DNA from: Candidatus Zipacnadia bacterium
GTDB taxonomy: Bacteria; Armatimonadota; Zipacnadia; Zipacnadales; Zipacnadaceae
DNA length: 7,365 nucleotides
Direction: 5' to 3'
Assembly (NCBI GenBank): GCA_029821515.1
Contig: JALGTD010000071.1
Coordinates: 1-7,365 of the forward strand
Part shown: one piece after another, positions 1 to 6,337 of the stretch
Layout: each line of letters opens with the position of its first letter
How positions within the stretch are numbered: the stretch's first letter is position 1
Position numbers and translations under genes: made by a program
Notes under the pieces: model-generated
Told to the model about the DNA's origin: nothing
The model's database searches: none
What the model saw: only the letters and a program-made list of their open reading frames with translations

Positions 1-1303
1 CAGCACGCTCCGGCCGGATGACCACCAGACTATAGCCGTCCGGGTCCAGATACTTCTGGGCTGTCTGCTGTATCTGCTGCGGCGTGATTTGGTTAATCAG
101 ATCAATATAGTTGACCGCGAACTCGTAGGTGTCTATAGCCTCGTAGAAGGCCAGCGAGTCAACCTGATCGGTGTAAGCCTCATTACTGAAGGCATAATCG
201 GCGTATATCGCTTGCTTGGCCTCAGCAACTACCTCCTCGCTTACCAGATTGGTACGCAGGTAGTTGATCTTGTCCAGAATAGCACTGCGCAGGTCCAGCT
301 CGTGGGCGGACTGGGTAACTGCGGTAATGGTGAGCAAGCCCGGCCAGCGCTGGGTAAGATAGTTGACCACCGCCGCCTGCAGCAAATTGTCTTGATCGGT
401 CTGGCGAGCCATAGACTCAAGCTCATTACTCAGCATTATGTAGATCAGGTCCATCGCGCATACTTCACGCTTATTGATAATGCCGGGGCCGTGCCAGGCA
501 AACTCCAACAAAGTTGAAGAATCCCCCAAGTACTCGATCCGGGTGCGCACCTCGGTCTGGGGTGGTTCTGGAGCTGGTGGAGTGGGCAACTGACCGGATG
601 GATAGTCGCCGAAGGCCTGCTTTGCCAGTGCAAAGAAGTCGTCCGGCTGCACATCGCCGACCGCAACCAGCGCAGAGTTGTTGGGATGATAGAAGCTGTT
701 GTAAAAGCCCCGGGCGGCCTCCAGCCCCAGGCTACTGATCTGGTCAGGCTCACCAGGAACTGGACTGCGATAGGGATGAGTCGTGAAGGCTAGCTGCCAG
801 GTGAAGAGTTCGGCCAGCGCCGAGGTAGTCGTGAGGCGGTCAGCCAACTCCCGAGAGATAATGTTCCGTTGGTGGGCGACTGCTTCTGCAGTAAACTCGG
901 CATCAAAAACGCTCCGAGCCAGCTTGGGAATGATCTGATTCATATATTGGGAGGAAGCCGCCACCGTAACCTCAGTGAAGTCGCGGGTGACCATACCATT
1001 GATGTAACCGCCCATATTCTCAACCCACGGCCCCAGACCCTCCTGACTATCGCGTTCTTCGAAGAGCAGATGCTCAACCATATGGGCTACACCACTGTTA
1101 TCTGCGCTTTCGTAACCAGAGCCGGCCCTGATAACCAGGCCAACGGCAACAACCGGCCACTGGTGCTCGGACTTGACGACCACCCGCAGGCCGTTGTCCA
1201 GTGTAGTGGTGGAGATCTTATCTGGATTCAAAATCGGAACCGCAGCGACACTAGCGCAAAGACAAACTAACAATGCAGGTGTGAAAAGAGATCGGCTTCT
1301 CAC
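1..1303 (-). CDS. Secreted M16 family zinc metallopeptidase (insulinase/processing-peptidase-like), 3' end outside window
   Basis: An open frame of 434 codons enters from the left edge without a stop. Start: GTG at 1303, with AGGAAGG seven bases upstream; an in-frame TAA lies further upstream and there is no competing start. Residues 1-21 look like a Sec signal peptide (basic start, hydrophobic core, Ala-rich end), so the enzyme should act outside the cytoplasm. The M16 zinc site is intact: HMVEH at 74-78 gives the HxxEH motif, and Glu152 in ISREL, 74 residues after the second His, fits the third ligand. Other family landmarks are the N-terminal DNGLRVVV strand, GGYINGMVTRDFTEV around 98-112, and FYHPNNSALVAVGD near 200-213. 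M16B half-size peptidases are about 420-450 residues, so probably only a few codons are missing. Such enzymes usually cut peptides or unfolded proteins inside a closed chamber, often with a second M16 subunit; a partner gene could lie beyond the left edge (inference). Confidence 0.93.
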   Translation of the reverse strand, partial: MRSRSLFTPALLVCLCASVAAVPILNPDKISTTTLDNGLRVVVKSEHQWPVVAVGLVIRAGSGYESADNSGVAHMVEHLLFEERDSQEGLGPWVENMGGYINGMVTRDFTEVTVAASSQYMNQIIPKLARSVFDAEFTAEAVAHQRNIISRELADRLTTTSALAELFTWQLAFTTHPYRSPVPGEPDQISSLGLEAARGFYNSFYHPNNSALVAVGDVQPDDFFALAKQAFGDYPSGQLPTPPAPEPPQTEVRTRIEYLGDSSTLLEFAWHGPGIINKREVCAMDLIYIMLSNELESMARQTDQDNLLQAAVVNYLTQRWPGLLTITAVTQSAHELDLRSAILDKINYLRTNLVSEEVVAEAKQAIYADYAFSNEAYTDQVDSLAFYEAIDTYEFAVNYIDLINQITPQQIQQTAQKYLDPDGYSLVVIRPERA

Positions 1304-1394
1304 CTCAGTACCTTCCTCAGATGGGGCAAAGTAGCTTTAACAGAGCTATGCAACAAGTCAGTCTTCCTGAGAATATCACCAGCCTGGCCTCGCG
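1304..1394. other. Intergenic gap between exonuclease and M16 peptidase genes
   Basis: These 91 bases are the largest gap between genes in the window. Apart from the peptidase ribosome binding site I see no strong promoter pair, no hairpin followed by a T run, and no small ORF with a ribosome binding site. A weak TTGTTG-N17-TACTTT arrangement reads towards the peptidase but matches the consensus in only about half its positions. The peptidase could be transcribed by read-through or from its own weak promoter. Confidence 0.5.
1311..1317 (-). promoter_or_regulatory. Ribosome binding site deciding the GTG start of the M16 peptidase
   Basis: On the minus strand this reads AGGAAGG, seven bases before the GTG at 1303. 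No ATG or TTG start lies between it and the in-frame TAA upstream, so it fixes the start of the peptidase at a GTG codon and places the signal peptide at the very N terminus. Confidence 0.7.
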
Positions 1395-2174
1395 TCAAGA
1401 GGAGGAAAAGTCCTCGGGCCAGCGGGCAGCCAACTCCATAGTAGTAAGCAGGTCCACCTGATTATGGTGGATGATTGTTGCCAGTTCCTCACTTTCTCCA
1501 GTATCCACAAAGCGATGATAGGCGGCCGGAATCAGACTGCCGGGGATATCATCTTCGCGATGCCGCCGGCACAGGCGGGTTTCCAGAGTGATCAGGCGAT
1601 GGTCGGGGACGGGCAGGTCGCGCCGACGACGGGCGATGTGCAGCATATCTACGTGACGCTCAAGCTCCAGTCTCCATTCCATACGATGGCAGCGGGTGCG
1701 ATCCCGCAGGTAGGGCACATCAAAGCTGCGGCCATTGAAGGTGACCAGCACCTGAACTTCGTCCAGCATCTGCCTGGTGGCGGCCAATATAGCTGGCTCT
1801 TCTGCGTAATGACGAGCCAGCAATTGATGAATATGAGGGCCGTGGTTGCCGATATGCAGGATGCCGACCAGAAAAAGAGGGGTGCCACCCAGACCGGTTG
1901 TCTCTAGGTCCAGGAAAGCCAACTGGTGGCGCTCCTGGGCTGCAAACCCCTCACAGCCCAGCAGCGTCTCCCAGGCGGGCACTGCGATCTGCTGGGCCCA
2001 GTCACCGATCTGCTCTGGAGCCAACCGAATGCTCAGATAGTGGCCCAGGCTGTGGTCTACCTCCAGTCCTGGCGGCATCTGCGGGCTTGCTCGCACTATC
2101 GTCTCGGCCGGGACCTGCTCGGCAGAGCACCGAACCGAGTCTCCGTCTTCATTACTATTGTGCAGCGCTGCCAT
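1395..2174 (-). CDS. YprB-like ribonuclease H-fold 3'-5' exonuclease (DEDD superfamily)
   Basis: A 259-residue cytoplasmic protein with the hallmarks of the RNase_H_2/YprB family. Motif I is FLDLETTGLGG, with Asp89 and Glu91. Motif II is VTFNGRSFDVPYLRDR, with Asp152. The middle holds HVDMLHIARRRRDLP and the family-typical REDDIPGSLIPAAYHRF near 206-222. Motif III is HHNQVD, with Asp241 and His236/His237 as the histidine partner, so all four metal-binding acidic residues are present. These enzymes are predicted two-metal nucleases; the natural substrate of YprB is not settled. Bacillus YprB is longer (about 410 residues, with C-terminal TPR repeats); here the protein stops just after motif III, so it is a minimal version. 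The frame stays open for 118 more codons upstream, but that part lies inside the lipoprotein gene. The ATG at 2174, 40 bases after that gene's stop and behind a GAGG ten bases upstream, is the likely start. There is no signal peptide. Confidence 0.88.
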   Translation of the reverse strand: MAALHNSNEDGDSVRCSAEQVPAETIVRASPQMPPGLEVDHSLGHYLSIRLAPEQIGDWAQQIAVPAWETLLGCEGFAAQERHQLAFLDLETTGLGGTPLFLVGILHIGNHGPHIHQLLARHYAEEPAILAATRQMLDEVQVLVTFNGRSFDVPYLRDRTRCHRMEWRLELERHVDMLHIARRRRDLPVPDHRLITLETRLCRRHREDDIPGSLIPAAYHRFVDTGESEELATIIHHNQVDLLTTMELAARWPEDFSSS

Positions 2175-2184
2175 TGTTTTCGAA

Positions 2185-2194
2185 CCTCGCGAGG
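2185..2194. repeat. Perfect 10-bp palindrome CCTCGCGAGG before the exonuclease gene
   Basis: The 40-base gap between the lipoprotein stop and the exonuclease start holds a perfect 10-bp palindrome. Its GAGG half, read on the minus strand, is also the only ribosome-binding-like sequence for the exonuclease start. Several 10-bp palindromes are expected by chance in 7 kb, so function is uncertain. Confidence 0.3.
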
Positions 2195-2214
2195 CAACAG
2201 CATAGCTCCCTACT

Positions 2215-3987
2215 TTACTTAGCCAGGGAGGAAGCCAGCCAGCGTAGCGTTTCAGCTTCCATACGGGCCAGCTTCTGAGCCTGCTCAACGGCCTGCTGCC
2301 ATTGGTGGGCGGAAGCTGACCGCTCCTGTTCAGCCAAAGATGGCTCAGTCCCGGCGGGAGCCCGCCCGATTTGCTCCGACAATCCCTGCCAGGCAGCAAC
2401 GATCTGCTGGTAGCGCTGGCTGGCTTCCTCGGAGACCGCCTTTTCTTCATTAAGAAAATCTTGTGGAGGCTGGGCGAAGAAGCGGGCAGCAGCCTGCCGG
2501 GAGGAAATGACGAGCGGGATCGCGGCACTGGCCCATGACTTCAATTTCTCACGACTCGCAGTGTTTCGTGTGTCGACCGCCTCGCGCAACAGTTCGACCA
2601 ATTCATCACAAGCGGCAGAGCCTGCTGGCTGTTTCATCAACTCCCGTTGCTGCCAGGCAAGGCTGGACTGGAGAAGCACCGACTTGACGGCCGCTGCCAT
2701 ATCCGGTGGAGTTCGACGAGTAGTGAGTGCGAACTCGAAGCCAGACAAACTGCCCTGGGGCCAGAGCGCGGGTATCTTGCTGGCCTCCCAGACCTCCAGA
2801 AATTGCTCCGAATCCAGCTTCACCGCATGCTCGACACCAGGCTGCAGTAGGTACAACTCCTTGTCGGCAGGACGGTAGCCAGTAATCAAGCACCACCGCA
2901 CACTGCCGGTGCCATAGGCAATCAGCAGCGGACGGTTTGCCAGCAGGGAGCTGGTAACGCTATCGAGCACTTCTGTGCTGCTGACGGAGGTCCACAGATT
3001 GTAGCCGAAGCCAACCTGCTCAGCAACAGCCACCGCCGGGTTGCGGTAAAAGGCTTGCACCAACTTGGGCCTATCCACTGCAAACGTGAAGGTAAACGGC
3101 AAGCCAGAGATGACCACAATTTGGTCTATTGAGAGTTGGGCACCGGCCTGGCGAACCAGGGAATGTATTGCCGAGAGCAATTCCATGGCCGGCTGACCAG
3201 GATACTGTGTAACAGCAGGAACATTATCAAGTACGCGGGCCTGCTGGCGCTGTTGCTCCCGGCGGGCCTTATCTGTTTCCGCCTTCTCTACATAGTAGCG
3301 CAGCCCTACCACCTGACGAGCGGTAACTGCCGCCTGAGTATCAGGATACTTCTCAGCGACCTGCTCGTAGAGAGCCGTAGCCTGCTGAGGGTCGTCGCCA
3401 ATCTCATCGGTGACCTCAGCCGCCATGAGCAGCGCCTGGGCAGCAATTATGGGGCGATCCGCAAAGTCATCGGTGATCTGTCGGCAAAGCTCGTAGGCCT
3501 GCTCAAGCTGACCGGTGTCCAGGTACGCACCGGCTGCCTCCAGGTACGCCTGACCCCGCAAGTTCTTTTTGTCGGGAAATCGCCGGTCAAGCTCGCGACA
3601 GGTGGCCACGGCGGCTACCGGGTCCTGCATATACCTGTGCTCCAGATAGACGGTCCAGAACAGGGCCTCATCCACGTAGTTGCTATCCTCATAGTTATCA
3701 GCTATATTCTGGTAGACAATCAGCGCCGCTGAAGGATTATCCAGTTCCTCCCGATACAGGTAGGCCAGTTTGTACCAGGCATCATCAGCCAGCGAGTCGC
3801 GAGGCGCTTCGCGTACAATTCGGCTATACTCGTGCGCCGCCATCTCGTACTGTCCCTGGGCAAAAAAGGCCTCAGCACGGCGATAAAGCCGCTGCGTCTT
3901 GGTTGAACAACCACTCAGCAGCCCTGTAACCACCACAACCAGACACAACACCACAACAGCTAATTTGCAGCGGAGCGGATGCCTCAT
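2215..3987 (-). CDS. TPR lipoprotein with a central C39/BtrH-like domain lacking catalytic residues
   Basis: A 590-residue lipoprotein. Residues 9-26 are hydrophobic and end in the lipobox LSGC, so Cys27 should be lipidated; Ser at +2 does not suggest inner-membrane retention. Residues about 31-235 are paired helices of the TPR type (for example AEAFFAQGQYEMAAHEYSRI and AGAYLDTGQLEQAYELCRQI), similar in style to BamD/YbgF scaffolds. A basic, Gln-rich linker (235-252) leads to a domain at about 262-425 patterned like C39 or BtrH N-terminal peptidase folds: a helix starting near 266, SGLPFTFTF at 294-302, NRPLLIAYG at 351-359, RWCLITGY at 364-371, then a strand ending LLQPG. By eye the expected Cys, His and Asp positions read Ala/Met, Arg/Trp and Gln, so it is probably a non-catalytic binding module. 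Residues 430-590 are helical, partly coiled coil. Start: ATG overlapping the upstream stop as ATGA, behind GGAGGAGG. The lipobox and TPR are firm; the middle domain is tentative. Confidence 0.85.
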   Translation of the reverse strand: MRHPLRCKLAVVVLCLVVVVTGLLSGCSTKTQRLYRRAEAFFAQGQYEMAAHEYSRIVREAPRDSLADDAWYKLAYLYREELDNPSAALIVYQNIADNYEDSNYVDEALFWTVYLEHRYMQDPVAAVATCRELDRRFPDKKNLRGQAYLEAAGAYLDTGQLEQAYELCRQITDDFADRPIIAAQALLMAAEVTDEIGDDPQQATALYEQVAEKYPDTQAAVTARQVVGLRYYVEKAETDKARREQQRQQARVLDNVPAVTQYPGQPAMELLSAIHSLVRQAGAQLSIDQIVVISGLPFTFTFAVDRPKLVQAFYRNPAVAVAEQVGFGYNLWTSVSSTEVLDSVTSSLLANRPLLIAYGTGSVRWCLITGYRPADKELYLLQPGVEHAVKLDSEQFLEVWEASKIPALWPQGSLSGFEFALTTRRTPPDMAAAVKSVLLQSSLAWQQRELMKQPAGSAACDELVELLREAVDTRNTASREKLKSWASAAIPLVISSRQAAARFFAQPPQDFLNEEKAVSEEASQRYQQIVAAWQGLSEQIGRAPAGTEPSLAEQERSASAHQWQQAVEQAQKLARMEAETLRWLASSLAK

Positions 3988-4005
3988 AGATTGGCCGCCT
4001 CCTCC
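3984..4005 (-). promoter_or_regulatory. ATGA stop/start overlap with strong ribosome binding site
   Basis: The minus strand reads GGAGGAGG (4005-3998), ten bases, then ATGA (3987-3984), in which the lipoprotein start and the upstream gene's TGA share bases. This is a classic translational coupling arrangement. It implies that the membrane protein and the lipoprotein are made together and may work together. Confidence 0.75.
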
Positions 4006-4859
4006 AGAACAAGTACAACCATCATCAGCTTTTCCCGCTGCTTGCCGCTGGTTTGGTAGGCCGCCCGCCGCGCGAGTTGAATCAACTCCTGGGTGGCAAT
4101 ACGATCCTTTACGAACCGCAGGCGGCTGGCCTGCTGCAAGCTGGCTGCGTTAATGATTTCCTCCAACACCAAACCTATGCGCTGATAACCCTCGCGGACA
4201 GAGACCTGAGTGCCAGTGGGATCAACTAACTCCATCTCGGCCTGTTGAACCACCATCCGTAGCTGGGCGGCAACGATCCGTCGTTGAAGCGTCTCGAATT
4301 GCAACTGCGGATTATGAGCCACCAGAGCACGATTGTAAAAAGCACCACTCAAACCGATCAGCACACCCAACACAACCAGTCCCCCGGCCAGCGCCAGGCG
4401 TAGCCTATGCTTGCGACGCTGCCGGGCCTCGGCGATAGTTGGAGCTATACGGTCACCCAGGCTGGTCAGCGCAGCTACTAATTCATCAGGTGCAGAGCAA
4501 GTCTCCAGGCTGTCAGCCTTAGCCTCCGCAACGGTTTGCGCAATCTGTTGTGTCTGTTGCCGGTCAGCCATCTGTGACAGAACTCGGGCGAGCAGGTTCA
4601 GCGCCCGGCTGCGTAAGCTACCAGCAAACCGCCAGCTCATCAGAGCCTGCAGCGTCCGCTGCCAAGTCGCAATAACCGCCAACCGCGCCGGGCTATCATC
4701 GTCCAGTACAGCCAACGCAGCCGTATATAGCTCATCGACCAGTTGATAGGCCGCCGTGCGCAGGGCATCAGCATCTCCCCGGCGACAGGCCCACAATATC
4801 TTTTTCTCTACACCGTTGTCAGTGCTCAATATGCTGTTCCTCAGCGCCGAACAACTCAT
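3984..4859 (-). CDS. Single-pass membrane protein with a degenerate sigma-70 region 2-like cytoplasmic domain
   Basis: I do not recognise a named family. From the ATG at 4859 the product is 291 residues. Residues about 18-95 follow the pattern of ECF sigma region 2: ILWACRRGDADAL at 21-33 resembles the usual rrGD.eAf helix, then LVDELYTAALAVLDD, and LMSWRFAGSLRSRALNLLARVL at 73-94 matches the fr..s.l..wL..iarn end. The acidic motif that contacts core polymerase in true sigma factors is missing, and no region 4 follows. A basic stretch (RQRRKHRLR, 146-154) precedes one membrane helix at about 155-175, so the N-terminal half should be cytoplasmic and the helical 176-291 tail outside. The gene overlaps the LolA-like gene by 41 bases from this ATG. 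A TTG at 4829 with TGAGGAA seven bases upstream is an alternative start giving 281 residues and an 11-base overlap. The reading frame is firm; the sigma resemblance is by eye. Confidence 0.75.
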   Translation of the reverse strand: MSCSALRNSILSTDNGVEKKILWACRRGDADALRTAAYQLVDELYTAALAVLDDDSPARLAVIATWQRTLQALMSWRFAGSLRSRALNLLARVLSQMADRQQTQQIAQTVAEAKADSLETCSAPDELVAALTSLGDRIAPTIAEARQRRKHRLRLALAGGLVVLGVLIGLSGAFYNRALVAHNPQLQFETLQRRIVAAQLRMVVQQAEMELVDPTGTQVSVREGYQRIGLVLEEIINAASLQQASRLRFVKDRIATQELIQLARRAAYQTSGKQREKLMMVVLVLEEAANL

Positions 4860-5478
4860 CGCTCAGTCCCGTGTTTATTCGGTACCCACTAAAGCTGACC
4901 GTGACGGTGCCGGGGTTACCGCCACCAAGCATCCCGCCGCTAATCTCACATCTCACTTGAGTCGGCATCCAGTACCTGTCATCCACGCGAGTGTGCTCCC
5001 AGTATACCGTTAATAGCCGATTTGGGCCAGTCCATAGCTCGGTTCGGCTTAGAATGCAGCGTTCTGCGTCAATCCACAGAAGTGCCCGGTCACGCCGGTC
5101 AGAATCGTTGGGAAAGAATTTGAGGCAGTAGATCATTCGTCCCTGGCGGCGAGTGACGCCATTGATTATGACCCGACCGGCCTCGGCCAGATGACCCTCA
5201 ATGTTGCCCAGCAGCAGGGCGTCCCTGGGAATAACAACCAGGCTTTCCGACTCAATCTTGACCTTATCGGGCTGCTTGACATAGACAGTAAAGCTGCGCG
5301 GAGGGATCGCGAAGCCGGGGATATCAGTGATGACTTGAACCTTAGCGACATAGTCGTCAATCGCGCGATAGGACTGCTGCAGGCGATTCAGTATCTGCTG
5401 TGGGCCAAGAGTACTGGCGCCTCCTATCCCACCAGACGCCAATACAAGTGCCAGTATCATTGTAACGGTGCTACGCAT
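4819..5478 (-). CDS. Exported LolA/RseB-fold protein (outer membrane lipoprotein-sorting-like)
   Basis: A 219-residue protein with an N-terminal signal peptide (MRSTVTMILALVLASGGIGGA, cleavage likely near Ala21). The mature part looks like the LolA/LppX/RseB half-barrel. ILNRLQQSYRAIDDYVAKVQV (29-49) is the usual first helix running into the first strand. KQPDKVKIES (68-77) and IPRDALLLGN (83-92) match the family's QPdKvRie and empty-cavity strands. MIYCLKFFPN, ALLWIDAERCILSRTELW (132-149) and YWMPTQVRCEI (169-179) are the usual later strands. Such proteins bind acyl chains of lipoproteins or lipids, or, as RseB, sense them for sigma control. Start: ATG at 5478 behind GAGGAG at a six-base gap; the permease's TGA lies inside this ribosome binding site. 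An earlier in-frame ATG at 5502 lies inside the permease gene and is less likely. The position next to an ABC-2 exporter and a sigma-like membrane protein fits either lipid trafficking or envelope sensing. Confidence 0.82.
   Translation of the reverse strand: MRSTVTMILALVLASGGIGGASTLGPQQILNRLQQSYRAIDDYVAKVQVITDIPGFAIPPRSFTVYVKQPDKVKIESESLVVIPRDALLLGNIEGHLAEAGRVIINGVTRRQGRMIYCLKFFPNDSDRRDRALLWIDAERCILSRTELWTGPNRLLTVYWEHTRVDDRYWMPTQVRCEISGGMLGGGNPGTVTVSFSGYRINTGLSDELFGAEEQHIEH
4827..4843 (-). promoter_or_regulatory. Alternative TTG start and ribosome binding site for the sigma-like membrane protein
   Basis: The minus strand reads TGAGGAA (4843-4837), seven bases, then TTG (4829-4827), in frame with the membrane protein and just before the TGA of the LolA-like gene. 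The ATG at 4859 has only weak purine-rich sequence ahead of it. The TTG is therefore a serious candidate for the true start; either choice leaves the sigma-like domain intact. Confidence 0.45.
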
Positions 5479-5488
5479 AAACTGCTCC

Positions 5489-6337
5489 TCAGCAGCGCAC
5501 ATCCTGGCGCCAGAATATACCCAGAGCGATCAGACCCGGCCCGGCGATATATGCTGCCAGATAGCTGAGCGAAGTGCCCACCTGCGACCAGTCTATCGTG
5601 GCACTGAGCGCTTCGCGATAGGCCCAGATGTGCTCGGTGAGCAAGTACGGCTGGAGCCACTGAAAATAGGGTATCAGGCGCAGGGACTGGAGTACCAGCA
5701 GCACGGCTACGGTTAGCCCAGCGGCTGTTAGGGGGTTGTCGCACAGCACCGACAGCAGCACCCCCAGTGAAGCGACGGCCATCATTGCCACCACAGCCAG
5801 GCCGTAGGCCAGGGCCAGATGACTAAGGGCCTGGGGTTCAGCCAGTACACTGAATGATGAACTCTTGAAACTCATCACCACCAGGTCGCCGGGGCCGAAA
5901 ACCACATACCCCACAATCAGACTCAACACGCCCACAAAGACCGCCAGACCGGCGGCGTGAATCCAGGCGGCAGCCAGCTTTGCGCCAAGCACGGCGGCGC
6001 GACGCACTGGGCGGATCAAGATAGTGCGCAGCGTGCCCGCTTGCTTCTCGCCGGCGACCAATCCACCGGCTGCCACGGCAATCAGCAGAGGAATCAGCAC
6101 ATGCACGGCGACAGGAAACTCCAGCAGCAGCAGAGGAATAAGCGGACCGGTCACCACCTTGCCACCGACCACAAACTGATCGCCCAGCGCCGACTGCAGC
6201 GCGTGCGGCGGGCCGTAGCGCCAGGTCCCCCATACTATCAGTCCGACCAGCACCGCCAGCACTGCATAACTGGCGTAAGTTCCCCGCTGCGCCAGCAGTT
6301 TGCGCAGCTCAATTGTCAGCAGTCGGCGTAGCTTCAT
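5489..6337 (-). CDS. ABC-2 type transporter permease
   Basis: A 282-residue inner-membrane protein with about six hydrophobic helices, at roughly 21-37, 76-95, 123-145, 172-198, 203-222 and 256-275. After the second helix sits the ABC-2 permease signature EKQAGTLRTILIRPVRRAAVLGAKL (97-121), the family's E..gTL..iL..PvsR..ll..K segment, which is cytoplasmic and contacts the ATPase. A large extracytoplasmic loop of about 35 residues joins helices 1 and 2. The length is normal for a one-domain permease, which would pair as a homodimer with the ATPase. Start: ATG at 6337, 29 bases before the ATPase stop, with GGAGG only three bases upstream, a short spacing consistent with coupled translation. 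The substrate cannot be read from the sequence; BcrA/NatA-type relatives export peptides, antibiotics, sodium or lipids. Confidence 0.92.
   Translation of the reverse strand: MKLRRLLTIELRKLLAQRGTYASYAVLAVLVGLIVWGTWRYGPPHALQSALGDQFVVGGKVVTGPLIPLLLLEFPVAVHVLIPLLIAVAAGGLVAGEKQAGTLRTILIRPVRRAAVLGAKLAAAWIHAAGLAVFVGVLSLIVGYVVFGPGDLVVMSFKSSSFSVLAEPQALSHLALAYGLAVVAMMAVASLGVLLSVLCDNPLTAAGLTVAVLLVLQSLRLIPYFQWLQPYLLTEHIWAYREALSATIDWSQVGTSLSYLAAYIAGPGLIALGIFWRQDVRC

Noticed and set aside
869..1270. Plus-strand open frames opposite the M16 peptidase (also 89-517)
   Set aside because: The minus-strand frame carries HxxEH and other M16 landmarks continuously through both stretches, so these are shadows.
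1304..1394. A transcription terminator after the exonuclease gene
   Set aside because: No stem of useful length followed by a T run is present on the minus strand, so no terminator is called.
1464..1907. A 147-codon plus-strand open frame opposite the exonuclease gene
   Set aside because: It is fully antisense to the catalytic domain of the exonuclease, with no recognisable domain of its own.
2185..2194. The 10-bp palindrome as a regulatory operator
   Set aside because: A perfect 10-bp palindrome is expected several times by chance in a window of this size. It is listed as a repeat only, and no function is claimed.
2175..2528. The 118-codon upstream extension of the exonuclease frame
   Set aside because: It overlaps the end of the lipoprotein gene in another frame. 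Its Pro-, Arg- and Ser-rich sequence is typical of a shadow frame, and similarity to the YprB family begins only after the ATG at 2174.
3136..3732. A 198-codon plus-strand open frame opposite the TPR lipoprotein gene
   Set aside because: It lies wholly antisense to a well-supported gene, has no family motifs or convincing ribosome binding site, and its residue pattern mirrors the codon structure of the opposite strand.
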